Origin: Paulinella micropora
Taxonomy: Eukaryota > Cercozoa > Imbricatea > Euglyphida > Paulinellidae
NCBI GenBank assembly: GCA_019918135.1
Contig: WBZZ01003563.1
Span: 38,501 to 102,500 of the forward strand
DNA length: 64,000 nucleotides
Reading direction: 5' to 3'
Shown here: positions 11,555 through 22,700 of the stretch, piece by piece
Layout: each line of letters starts with the position of its first letter
Numbering within the stretch: the stretch's first letter is position 1
Made by a program: the position numbers and the translations under genes
Notes under the pieces: generated by a model
Told to the model about the DNA's origin: nothing
What the model saw: only the letters and a program-made list of their open reading frames with translations
Database searches by the model: none

Positions 11555-12951
11555 TGAGGCCGAGTAGCCAATGCAACATTTCCGTTCGGCCCAGAGTCGG
11601 AGTCCGGAGGCACCGCCTCGTTATCTCCCACGTCCGCCTCCCCCTGGTCCTCGCTCATGTCGTCGTCACCATCAGAGTCGCTCCCCGCGACGGCCAGTTG
11701 AACCTCACCCTGCCATTCATCGTCCTCTTCCTGGGACTCCTGCTGCTCGCCCATCTCGTCAATGTCAGCAGCTAGGTGTGCAGATGGTTTACCTTTTCCC
11801 TTGTCCTTCCGTCCACCGTTGCGTTTATTGCCGCCATTGCGGCCGTTCGCTGATCGATCATTTTTGCGCGCATTTGCACCATCATTGACCTTCTCATGTT
11901 TACCTCGCACAGTGCATTCTGCCGCACTGTGATACGATTTGTTCGCACATACCTTGCGAAGACATTTCTTGCGGCATTTGCTGATGCGGTGGGCTCCTCC
12001 GGAGTTGTAGCATTTTCCGCCAAAGGGGCGCTCTTCCTTGGCCACCATCGCCGCAGGTACGTCCCGCTCACGCCTGTCGTCAGGCATGAACTTGCACGCC
12101 TGCATCTGTTCCCTAGCTACCGCACACAACTCCGCAAACGATGGCTTCGCCCCTGTTCCAGTCGCAAAGTATGTGTTATTACCGAAATTGTTGAACGGCA
12201 AGTGCTTTGCCCGTTTGAGCCTCCGCATCAAGTTGATGCACTTGTAGCATCTGGGAACGTGTGCTTCCGATCGTCCAACAGCTCGAAGCGGTAGATGTAC
12301 GCGCTGTAGCCACGCTTACGGGTCCATATCCCGAGTCAGGAAGTCCGCTTCGTGCTCCTCAATCAGACGTGCAGCTGAGATCGCACCCGAGTGTGCGTAC
12401 CTGTCTTTGAGTGCAGCCCACATCTCCCAAGGTGTCTGTCCAGATCCCCTAATAGTAAGCAATGCATTGTTATCAGACTGAACCGCCTCGCAAATGATTG
12501 TTCGCGCTCGTATCGCAAGGTGCAGTCTGATGTCGGCTGACAAGCAATTCCACATGTCCTCGTAAGAGGCATCCGGATCAAGCATAGCCACTGCCCGTCG
12601 TTGCGCCGCATATGGGTCCACCACTGCCGTTGTAGTGCTGGCTGTCGTCGTCGTCCCTGTCGCAGTCGAGGACGATGACCCCGATGACGAAGCCACTGTC
12701 AGTCCAGCCGCTCTTCCCCCTGGGATCGGTGGTGGTGTCAGCAAGGTGATGAACTCCGCCTTCGTTAGCGGTGGCTTATCGTCCCGAACCGCCAGTAGCA
12801 AACGTGCGTCCTTGCCCGTCAGAAAGTTGAGTAACGACCATCTGAAGTTGCCAAAGGCCTGTGCGTCCTTGACTGAATCGTTGACCTGCTTGGAGAGCAG
12901 CGGTATCTTGCAGGATATCCTAGCGCGCTCATAACCCGACGGTCCCCCATG
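11548..12951 (-). pseudogene. Copia A gag with zinc knuckle
   Basis: Gag begins near the ATG at 12,951 or the ATG in GGGTTATGAGCGC (about 12,935). The gag core (LLSKQVNDSVKDAQAFGNFR, LRTICEAVQSDN-like region) runs in the 12,999-12,316 frame. After a frame change near 12,240 come a Cys/His-rich knuckle (CYNSGGAHRISKC, CANKSYHSAAEC) and a basic low-complexity tail to 11,548. The first Cys pair is C-Y-N-S instead of C-x-x-C, so the knuckle may be damaged. Confidence 0.7.
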
Positions 12952-13472
12952 ATCAGATATCCGGCACTGATCAATATAAGTTGTTTCCGTAGATAACACT
13001 TAATCGGACAGACACTTCTGTAGATCACAGTAAAAGCTTTAATGACACAAAAGACTGATTCAATATCGCAGTCCGTTTCTATAAAAAACTTGTCTTGTAC
13101 ACAACTTGACATGAACTTGTGATAAAGGTAATAATGAAACAATATCACTTAGGAAACCGGAGTATAGCATTCATAGTGTCTATGATAAGCCGTATTAGAA
13201 CAATACGTCTGGAACGTAGCAATAAAAACCAGGAATAATGCAAACACCGAAATATGTAAGTTGGTATGTTTACGATAACAGTAACACAACCAAATATTGA
13301 GGTGGTTGAATCTTATAGTGTATATAATCAAAGCATAGAACAGCATACAGAATGCCAGTCAGATAAATGCCAGTCAGACGATAAGTCCTGACAATGCCCG
13401 CAATTATCGGTTCAACTGTAATCCGTTACTCGGATATTCCAGGTATGTAAAATAGGCAATACTTAGCATTAT

Positions 13473-16422
13473 TTAATAACTATATCCAAATATGTGGCAA
13501 ATATGTTGGCAGATGCGGCAAGTATGAAGGATATTGAGTCCTATCGTGTGTATATATGTAGTATGCCATATAGTGGTATAATGGTTGGCTCTGCCATAGC
13601 AGGTATTCGTTCCCACCAAAGACCTCAAGTACGCGTCTCTGTCATCAGGAGCTTCGTCTTTGGGAACCAAATCCAGCAGCTCAGAACGCAACTTCAAGAC
13701 CTAGAAGCAATCCAGCAACCAAAAACAGGTTATTTCCTTCCTCAACCTATGCTGCAACGTCATCAAACAAGACAAAGCAAGTGAAAAAAGCGAACACAGG
13801 ACCGGTTCCACTTATCTGACGGATTTTTGGAACCAAGCCGTGTTGACGAAATTCACAAATTAAAGTGGTGGCTGGACCAACAAAAGTCAAACAGAAGCTT
13901 GTTCCAAAAATCCGTCGGATGATTGGAACCGACATTGTGTTACGGAAAAAGGAAAAAGGGCCTTACCGTAGCAAAATCATCCTCTTTCCAGTGATGCATG
14001 GCCGCCTTCTGACTGATGTTGCCCACGGCATGGGCATCCAGCTTGGTCAAGTTGACGTACACTAGGCAAGACTTGAAGCACAAAAGCGGGTGAGCCAATT
14101 TGGGGTCTGTAGCCAGAGCCTCCTTGAGTGCGGCGATTCCATGGTTTCCTCCAAGCACCAAGTAGTAGACATCTTGGTGCTTCGCGTTCGAATAAGTCCT
14201 CTTGACTTCGTCCGTAGGCCAAGCCAACTGAGTGTTCTCCGTGACCTTGCGCTCAGGGATGAGACCAGCGGTGGCCTCCTGAAACTGTTGAATAGTGGAG
14301 AATTGCGTGTAATTCATCGGGTCATTCCAAAACGGTTGAACAAACTTGTCCTCGTCGATTAATCCAATACTTTGTTTGCCTTTGGCCGTCAACACCACTT
14401 GATAAACATGAGCAGGGGGCAGGTTCTCGAAACGGTTTTCTTTGATCTTGCACACAAGGCTTTTGATTTGGTTGGGGTTCAGCGGTCGAGTCTGCCAAGC
14501 CGGACTTGCTCTGAAAAGACGCTTGTAGAAGATCTCGAACTTTCCAACCTCGTGGTTCATGCGAATTCTCAGATGCGTTTTCTCCAACTCGGTGAGGGAT
14601 TCACCCTGCTTGCGCTCAGACTGGATGGTCTTCTGTTGGATATCCCAGCTATTGAATCTTGGTTGTCGCGTTCGTCAGCACGGGACGCCAAAGATTTTGC
14701 ACGTGCCTTTTCAGTCTGCAGCCTCTTCCTGTTTGTTTTGTTTGCAGCCTCACTTCCCTTGCCAGATCTTTTGCACTTCAAGCGAGGTTTTTTTTTGTTC
14801 CGTCTCTTCGGGGACATCCTCCAACGGTGCAGAAGGTTTTTGTTCCACTTCTTGTCAAATTTCCACTTCTTGTTCCTCTGGCTTGTCATGTTTCTCTTCT
14901 TGTTCCTCAGTCGGTTGGCTCAATTCTTCAATGCTCTCTTCGTCGTCTTCTTCTTCTTGTTCCTCTTCGACTTGCGCGCTTGGTTGCTTACTCTTGGTGT
15001 CGGCTGCCTGGTCGTGAACAACAGGAGTTCCTTGCGTGTCTTCGGTTTCGCCCATAATAATCATGGGAACAACTGCAGTGTTGCTGCCCAGGACAAGAGA
15101 AGAAAGGGACTGGACCCTGTTTGCTGTCGGTGAAGCAACCACCTTGGTTTGGTTCGAAGGGGATCCAACAAATACCTGAGTTAAACTGGGAACTTTCGGC
15201 GATGATGCTGCGGAACTCGTTGAAGAAGAGCGTGTGTCACGCTCGAAGTAGACGAGCCTACACTTGAGGAACTGCACACTTGCTGAGGGTCGCGGTCCAA
15301 TTTCTTCGGTCAACCAGCAGAAAACGCCAGAAGGAATAAGGTCTTCCGTTGCCTTGCTTTTTTTTGTGATGCCAGAAACAACCGGGAGATTTTTAGAGGA
15401 AACGGATTTGTCAGATTCTTTTCGATGGCCTTTTTGTACAAGAAATTTGTCTTGTCTTTGTTCCTAACCAAACAGACATCTGGTTCCAGTTATCTGATGG
15501 ATTTTTGGAACCAAGTTGTGTTGCAGACAAAATGACAAGCGAGAAAAAACGAATCGAATTGTGTGATGGTACCATGGCAAACGGAACCCTTTCCCAGGCG
15601 GGGTCTTGAAACCATCATTAACCTTGAAGGAATCGAGCATGTTGTAGAACTGATCGGGAAGGGACGCAGCATCGACGCCCGCTTCTTGATGCTTTTGAAG
15701 GTTCAAATGCCACAGAACCAAGAAGCAACTTGAAGTAAGCATCTGCCGAAAAAGAAAACTGGTGTTTATTATTTTTATGAAATGATGAAGTAGTTGAAGT
15801 AAAAAAACACAGCAAGCAAAAGAAATGTTGAACACAACTATGTTTCCAAAATCCTACAGATAAGTAGAACAACATTGTGTTGATGAAAATGTAAACTTTT
15901 CAACAAATTTCAAAGTAAAAACGACAAAATAAAATGTTGTGTTGCTTCCTCCATACTACTAGATCCTTCCCATCAGAACTTACAAAAACAAGCATCACAA
16001 CATGAAGAAATCAGTCCAGAATCAGCTCGAGATTAACATCCTTTATGCACAGAGAATGCCATTTCTGCACGGGAGCGATAAAATCTTTTTTAACTTGTAC
16101 CTGTCATGAACCAAGGGGAAAACGAAAGAAAAAAGCATCAAAGCAACAACACTTCTAAACACAAAAACTTCCGACGGCAGCAAAATGCATGAAGAAAATA
16201 ATATGTTTCGTGCAAAAAAGAAGAAGTAGGTGGGAACCACTCTCCTTTGTGCTTGAGAACGACATTTTGGTCCTCGGGATCTTGCAGCATCTGCTCATAG
16301 TATTGCTGCTTGTTTGTCAAGGAAATCTTTTTCACCCCAGGTTTCTGCCCTTTGGGCAGGAGGGAAAACATCATTTCCGGCACAGTCGCTGGTTTACGTG
16401 GGGGATAGAAACCGATCGTCAT
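13473..16422 (-). CDS. Multi-exon host gene, function unknown (possible ParB-like motif)
   Basis: Minus-strand exons, right to left: about 16,422-16,230 (open from MTIGFYPPRKPATVPEMM), about 15,754-15,560 after the acceptor TTTTTCGGCAG, about 15,439-14,855 after TTTGGTTAG, then one or more exons reaching 13,967 through the frame ending WKEDDFAT, and a last exon from about 13,701 after TTGCTTCTAG. The donor ACG/GTAAGG at 13,966 and that acceptor join phase 0. The middle exon is acidic and Glu-rich; the next one has LVLGGNHGIAALKEAL, which resembles the G-x-H-R-x-x-A box of ParB/sulfiredoxin folds with His-Gly for His-Arg. The frame change near 14,700-14,855 is not resolved. Element A appears to cut the last exon near 13,600. 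Confidence 0.5.
13793..13844. repeat. Intronic palindrome, copy 1
   Basis: AACACAGG...GGTTCCA, a short spacer, then TGGAACC...GTGTT; the arms are inverted repeats. Lies near the 3' end of the intron 13,702-13,966 of the minus-strand gene. Confidence 0.75.
13889..13941. repeat. Intronic palindrome, copy 2
   Basis: Inverted relative to copy 1: TTCCAAAAATCCGTCGG then TTGGAACC and ATTGTGTT. Lies about 25 bp inside the donor of the same intron. Confidence 0.75.
15470..15522. repeat. Intronic palindrome, copy 3
   Basis: GGTTCCAGTTATCTGATGG and TTTTTGGAACCAA with TTGTGTT. Lies at the 3' end of the intron before the acceptor at 15,440, and seems to supply part of that intron's end. Confidence 0.75.
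15831..15881. repeat. Intronic palindrome, copy 4
   Basis: AACACAAC...TTTCC, AAATCCTACAG, then GTAGAAC and ATTGTGTT; the outer arms AACACAA and TTGTGTT are perfect inverted repeats. In the intron upstream of the 15,754 exon. Confidence 0.7.
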
Positions 16423-16466
16423 AGTGCAAAGGGTCGCTTGGCTGTAGTCTTGAGACGGATCATCCT

Positions 16467-16518
16467 AACACAACGTCTGTTCTACTTATCCGTAGGATTC
16501 CTGGAACGAAGATGTGTT
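16467..16518. repeat. Palindrome, copy 5
   Basis: AACACAACGTCTGTTCTAC, then GTAGGATTCC and GGAACGAAGATGTGTT; nearly the full length folds on itself. Lies just upstream of the first recognised exon of the minus-strand gene. Confidence 0.7.
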
Positions 16519-16883
16519 ACCTCTGCTTGGAGTGTCCCTGTCCCGGTGAGCCCTTTGCTGCGTGCAGCACGTCATCCCAAGACACCTGCACCCCTCGGGG
16601 CGGGCTTTCTGCCCCTGCCCGGAACACCTCCTCTCGTCTTTATGCCAACGAATACCCGTACGAATTTGCAGCGTGCCTGGACGCCAAACAAATTACGCTA
16701 TCGGCCCGGCTCAAGGTCGAGCTACAGCCCGGAAATTTACATAGCATGTGCGTTGACGCAGCGCTACAGGTTGGCTTGCCGGTCATAAATGACTTTAGCC
16801 CTAACAACAAGACTTACACCAAATTTGTTGAGTGGGTCCAACGCCTTGCGGGTAGTCATGTTATGTCACCACCCGTAACCTAA
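16512..16883 (+). CDS. Uncharacterised plus-strand ORF or gene fragment
   Basis: Open frame of 123 codons. The C-terminal half (LPVINDFSPNNKTYTKFVEW) looks coding and faintly recalls the G-x-P-x-x-x-D-F-N region of GMC oxidoreductases, but no FAD-binding motif is visible, so I do not assign it. A possible donor (CCG/GTGAGC) lies near 16,546. It starts within palindrome copy 5. It may be one exon of a larger gene cut off by element D on the right. Confidence 0.3.
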   Translation: MCYLCLECPCPGEPFAACSTSSQDTCTPRGGLSAPARNTSSRLYANEYPYEFAACLDAKQITLSARLKVELQPGNLHSMCVDAALQVGLPVINDFSPNNKTYTKFVEWVQRLAGSHVMSPPVT

Positions 16884-17173
16884 GCTTTCTGGTCCGAGGT
16901 TTTGCACCACAGGCCTTCAGCACTTTGGTGCTTGGTAAAAACTTGATCTATGAAGTGGGACAGCCTGTCAAACTGGTTTGGGTGCGTTCCATCGCTAAAG
17001 CGTTGGCTTTTTCATTGAAGTTTTTGCCGAATTGGTTGTCTGACCAAATGTTTTGCCAATCGCTTGCATGTTCACTGTTCTTACCAATTTGTATTGTAAG
17101 AACTCAAGCGGTAGGCCTGACAGGACCTATTGGCACATTGTCGAGCTGAAGTTCAGAATTGAATTTTTTTAAT
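16884..17173. other. Short single-copy stretch before element D
   Basis: No convincing ORF or RNA gene. Ends at the truncated LTR of element D with no visible target duplication. Confidence 0.5.
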
Positions 17174-17357
17174 ATGGGCCAATCTATACTAACTGGCAAC
17201 TAATTGTGAATAACGGTAATATCAACGTAACGAATAATAATTATGATAAGAAATATGAAAATGGTAATGAATATGATCCGGTCAAATATAAATGTTATGT
17301 CGTGAAATTGACCATAAAAGGTAACAATATATTTAGTAAATATTATTGCTTACTCTC
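17174..17357 (-). repeat. Element D 3' LTR, truncated
   Basis: About 184 bp nearly identical to 25,104-25,278; similarity stops abruptly at 17,174. Small differences (for example an AATGTT insertion near 17,291) separate the copies. Confidence 0.8.
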
Positions 17358-17647
17358 CCCCTCGGCATAACTTATATGTATATGTATATTATCTTTAAGT
17401 TACTAACATTATTGGCCATATGAAACTATATGTAAACTAGAGATTCATGATGATGAAGTATGATACACGTTAATGTTGCATTAACACTAAAAATGAAAAA
17501 AAAAATCGTAAGCATCAAAGGATGCAGGTCCTTGCAGCGGTGTAGCTAGTCTGTTGAATAAATTCATCCTAAGTGTCTGTAAAAGCTAGAGGCATTAAAC
17601 CTCAAACTGCGGTAAAGCGTCCTTGAGCAACACCGTAAACTGTGCGA

Positions 17648-18544
17648 CTAGTTCCAAGAAACGTGGCGTCGTAGTGACTTCGTCAGCATGTCCGCCAGAT
17701 TGTCCTTCGTCGAAACGTGTCGTACGATCACTTCGCCAGCCCGTACTCGTTCTACCACGTAATGGTGTTTGAGTGCTAAGTGGCGTGTGCGATCAGTGGC
17801 CATGCCGTTCGTTGCGTTCAGGACCGCCCCCCGGTTGTCGTTATTGATAGTTGATGGCGTCTGCAACGGAATTCCAACGTCCTTGCACATATGCAATATC
17901 GCCATTGCTGTTCGGCATGTCGTTGAGTCGGCGATCGTTTCAGCATCCTGAGTCGATAGTGCGACTGTGGGTTGGCGCTTCGAACTCCATGCGATGGGCC
18001 CAGTCGTCATGTGCAGTTGGCCGGTTCTTGATCGTCGCGTGTACTCACATGCGCCCAAGTTGGCATCGGAATATGATATAAGCTCGAAGCTGCGGGTCCG
18101 AAATGGGAAGAAAATCCCTCTAGGTGTTCGCAGAAATCTGAGGATGCGAGCTATTGCTGAGTACGCCACGTCAGGCTTCTTTGATGCGAGTACCGCCGCG
18201 TGGTTGACCGCGCAGGTGATGGCCGGTTGAGTCTGAGTCGCAGGCCAGAGAAGGGCGCCAAGCAAGCGAGGGAGCGAGAAACGCCGAAGCATAGCTTCTT
18301 TGCTGGCTGGGGGAGGGTCAGTCGTCGCTGTAGGGGTAGCGACTGGCTTGGCTTCTTGGAAGTTGAAATCCCTGAGCATGCCCTTAATGTATTCATGCTG
18401 ATGTATGACTATGCCCTCTGAAGTCCTAACAAACTGCAAGCCACAAAATGTTTTGACTTGTCCTAGGTCCTTCACTCTAAATGAATGTTTCAGTTTGGTG
18501 AACAGGGCATTGTGCTCGTCTTTGGTATTATGAAACACGAGCAA
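17648..18544 (-). pseudogene. Copia D RT C-terminus and RNase H
   Basis: Begins at the RT catalytic box (TDD then LLVFHN; the D-D pair sits near 18,548-18,560 at the frame break). KTFCGLQFVRT, HQHEYIKGML and the RNase H blocks AWSSKRQPTVALSTQDAE, INNDNRGAVLNATN, RTRHLALKHHYVVERV and VSTKDNLADMLTK follow. This is a complete copia RNase H tail ending at 17,648, about 290 bp before the LTR. The RNase H blocks are the best preserved of all elements in the window. Confidence 0.85.
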
Positions 18545-18548
18545 GTCA

Positions 18549-19706
18549 TCAGTGCGCAGGAGTAGATAGGGGGGTAGTTTCTGTCTGCCTGTGACTTAAG
18601 GTAGGAAGGTCTAATGTTGACTGTTTATATCCTATAATTCTCACATTAGTAGACACATGGTCAAACCACCTTCGCCCTGCCTGGGGGGTTCCGTACAGTG
18701 CTTTCTTCAACAATAGAATCATTGAAGGGTCGCTTTTGTTTTCGTACCCCTTAGGCGGAAAGGCGAAGGCAATGTCCTTCATATCTGCATGGGAATAGGC
18801 TTGTGAAAAGTCGAGGTGAAAGATCATGAGGTCATTGAATGCAGCATAAGATACTAGTAGCAAAAGAAACATTGGTTGGGCGGTGGGGGAAGAGCATTCA
18901 TATGGATTGTAATGAATGTATTCTTTCATCCTATTTCCTAAAGCTACTAGTCGCGATTTGTATTTCTCCTGACCTGTAGACTCATCTGTCTTTATGGCAT
19001 CAACAAATGTTGTATGGACAGGAGGTACATTCGCTGTTATTGCTGCGGCTCGAGGTACCCATTGCAGTGCTTTGCATTCGAACAAACCTTGTAACTCGGC
19101 TAGTTGAGCAGCATGTACCTGAGGGTGTGACTTTATGGTTTTCTGTGGGATATGTAACACTCTTGTGAACAAACAATAGCTGTCCTGTCCTAAGGCCTCC
19201 TCTTCCTCCTCCTCAAACTCATGAGCAACAATAATGTGTGCGGTATGAGTGGGGTGGTTTGCTGGTGTTTGTTTCCTAAGCCTGGGCCCAGCAACTATGT
19301 TTGTTGAAGTTATTGCAGCACCATCCCATGTTTGTGGTATGCCCTTGTTACTACTCCATCTATCTGGTAGAGGGAATTGTGGTGCAGATGAGGAGTGTTG
19401 GGCTGGGTTTGATGTTGCTCTGTTGTGTTGTGTCGTTTGCCGAGGTGCTGTGTTCGTCTTTTTCTCTTGTGCAACCGTTGTTGCTGGAGTGGGAGCAAAT
19501 GCATTTGGTGGGGGATGGAGTGAGCCAAAATATGGGCTTGGTTGCACGTAAAGACTTGAAGTGGCCTTGGTGGTGTGTGGGGTTGTCGTGTCATCGTCCA
19601 GTGTGTCGAGTGTGTTTGTGAGGAATGTGGCAGTTGGTTTGTTGGCCACCAGCCACTGGGTGTGTTGGAGTCCTGAAATTGTGGCAGTTGGTCCTCGTTT
19701 TTCCAC
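18549..19706 (-). pseudogene. Copia D linker and RT N-terminus
   Basis: Pro/Thr-rich linker, then the RT start: WVPRAAAITANVPPVHTTF, DAIKTDESTGQEKYKSRLVA, HLDFSQAYSHADMKDIAFAF, KALYGTPQAGRRWFDHV. It ends in a frameshift near 18,575 just before the catalytic D-D box. The previous ORF ends at 19,759 in another frame, so IN and RT are also frame-separated. Confidence 0.8.
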
Positions 19707-19758
19707 TGGACTGACTGGGTAGATGGTATGCTAGTGGTAGGAGGCGAGGTGGAGGATG

Positions 19759-22700
19759 TTAGTTGTGCGACACTAGTAGTGGTTGCCAAGGTCGTGCAGG
19801 TATGTAGCCACGAGTCATTGTATCGAAACGAACATTACGTTTTTCTACTGTGGCTGTCTGTTTGGTGTCGTGAATGAGGATTTTATAGACTCGACGAAAT
19901 ATGTTGTAGCCAATGAGAGTACCTGGCACGGCGACAGGCTGTGCTTTCGTCGTTTCCATTTTCACCCAGGCGATGCATCCGAAAGGTTGCACGAACGATT
20001 GCACAGGTTTTCGGCCCATAAGCAATTCCCAAGGGGATTTGCCTTTGTCCTTACCTCTGCAAAGGGGCGTGACCATTCGTATGGCTAGTGTCGCTTTATG
20101 TGTGTCCTCCCAAAATGTGTTAGGCAGGCCTGCATCTAACTGTGCTGCTAGTGCGCGTGTGTCGTCTGTCCTATTCATTCTTTCAGCAAAGGGGTTCATG
20201 TTAGGCTCGTTACGTGTGGTGGTTTTGAGGATGATGCCGTGTTTGTCTGTATAGTCTTTTAGTACTTTAGAGACAAACTCGCCATCTGCTCTTATCTGCT
20301 TTAGTTTGTTGCCTGACTGTCGTTCAAAGAAAGCAAATATGCGTGTTAAATGTGGCATGTAAAGCTTAGCTTCGCGGGTAGGTGTGTAGAGGTCACAAGC
20401 AAACTTAGAGCGAGAACATGTCACTCCCCCTCTGTAGTAGTTACCGTATCTTGACATTACGGGGAATGGGCCACTGAAATCTATGTTGAGTGCTTCACCT
20501 TGCTTATATTCTAGGTCTAGATACTTACCTCTGTACATAGGGGGTTTGTTAGGTTTGCCCCTATTGCATCCATGACATGCACGTACCAGACGCATCCAAT
20601 CTGTGCCAGCGATGCGTCTGCATACGCTCTTTGCAAACTCGTTCATTATGAGTGGGTTTGCATGCATCAGAGCTCTGTATAGGATCATTGGATCGTACGG
20701 TGCATGTGATGGGAGAGGATTGACTGACCATAATGCAAGGTCTGGCAGATTGTCGATGGTTGCAGCCAGTGACATTTGTTCTCTCTGCTTGTGCCTGTAT
20801 GGTATATATCTTTGATGAGGGTCAAGTGGTGTCATTCCTGGCTTATCTAACTCGTATAGCAAGTGTGAATTGAACCTCCCCCTTGCTAGTATGTTCTTCT
20901 TGTCAAGTGTTATGGGCTTGTCATAGATGAATACTTGACCATTTTGATGGATGATTGTTTTGTGCATGTCATGGTCAAGGCGTGGGGTGGGAACAAGGTT
21001 GAATGGTAATGACGGTGATATGAGTGAGTTGGGAAATGACTGCTTAACCGATTGACCATAACCATTGAGCCACGTCGGAGTGGCAGTAGCCCGCGTCCCC
21101 ACCGGAAGCGGCTTACCAAATATGTTATGGAGGAAAGCCGGTTTCTCTTCGCGGGTAGACTTGGGGTCGATAGGCGCCTTCTCATGGAATAGCCATCGGT
21201 TGCATGCGCTGTCGACCACGTCAGGGGGATTGCCGTCGGCCATTAGCACATAGTTGACCATAGGGCGCTTGAGCTCTGCCCGTTCTAAGTCCATTGTCTC
21301 CTGCATCCATCTGTTGTATTCGTCCATGTTCTTGAACTCCAAATATTCCAGCTCTGGATGCCTGTTGACGTAGTATTGCCACTCGCGTACGTTGGCGAAG
21401 TCCAGGGCGGGTGGGTAGAGATAGTTCTCATGTTCAGGGTCGTCGAGCTCCGGGTCGTCGATGTCGTCAGTTGCATCTTCGTCAGGGATGGTTGCAACGT
21501 CTGTGGTATCTTCTTTCGGGTCCCTTATTGCTTCTAATTCGTCAAATACGTCTGCCATTAACACGAATTCGAATGTGTGTGAGTAGTCATGACGTCGTAG
21601 GCGTTCGCGTAGTTCTTCAGCTTCCACACGTCCGGCAGGTGGGTAATAGTTGAGCGGTGGTCTCACGTTGTCGTTGAACAGTGGTTCTATTTCAGGTGTG
21701 TATGGTGCTGGAGGCGGTGAACGCTTCACATCGGACGGCGCGTCGGGTATGTTGAGTATGCGTTTCAGTTGCTTCTCTAGTTGTTCTCGCCATCTTTCGC
21801 CTGCTGCACCTACACCGTAGGGTTCGTGCTGTTCTTGTCCGGTCTCATCTGTTCCACTTGGAGGTGGTGGGAGCATAGTCCATGGTGGGTCCGTCTCGTT
21901 GATTGTATACGCTTCGTCGAAGTTGGGTATGTCCGGCGTGGTAGCGGCGAGCGCAGCTAAGTTCGCATTCGGTGTCGAAGAGGTCACCTCGTAGTGTTCT
22001 TCGTTTTCCGTGAAGTTAAGGTGGGCGTGTGATTGTGCCATTGTGGCCGTCCTGGGGTCCACACGTCTCCCCCTCGTCGTAAATTCATTTAGGCTCATCG
22101 CCATATCTACCATTGTGGGTGAGTCTATGAACAGTGGTGCGTGTGGTCCACCTTCACGGTAACGTAACAGATGTTGAAATGCGAGGTCGCCTAGCTCGGG
22201 CTGGTCCGTTGGTATGCCGAGTAGATCGTATCTCGTTCCCCTTTCTCGAAGTCGGTTGATGAGTGGATGCCGCTTGGCCATGTTGCAGAACTCTTTGTGT
22301 GCCGGCCAATCGGTCCTCTGATGATCGGTGTTGCAGTAGTAGACGAGTTGACATCCGCTGCAACGCTTCAGTTTCCCTTCTTGGTTGCCGCAGTAGGTGC
22401 AATCCCATCTAATGCTGCCGCGTCTGGTTTCGCGTATAGTCTTGCAGTCGACGCAGTCTGGTTTGGTTAGTGCCCAGTTCTCCGGGAGTAGTCGGAAGTC
22501 CTTCAAGATGCTCCAGTAGGCCAGCTCATCGGTGGTAGGGTGACGAAAGCAATGATGTGCATCTGTCCAAGCGAAGCTGTATCGTCGTTCTGTTGGCTGT
22601 GAAACTCCAGGTACACGTCTGTATTGCACTGGTTGGCCGTAGGGTAATGCTTCGATGGCTTGTATGCATCTTATTGCGTCCTTGTTGTCCGTAGATGCAT

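Larger units (their letters stand above)
10670..13600 (-). mobile_element. Copia element A, 5' part (gag and 5' LTR)
   Basis: Continuation of the element at 1-3,741. Contains gag, the zinc knuckle and an acidic stretch. The 5' LTR starts right of about 12,945 and ends somewhere between 13,470 and 13,605; it cannot be bounded because its partner LTR is outside the window. The right end seems to sit in an exon of the 13.5-16.4 kb gene. Confidence 0.7.

Noticed and set aside
17170..17360. Complete short LTR pair (184 bp) for element D
   Set aside because: The primer-like site and gag start lie 220 bp further in on the right side, so the LTR is longer and the left copy truncated.
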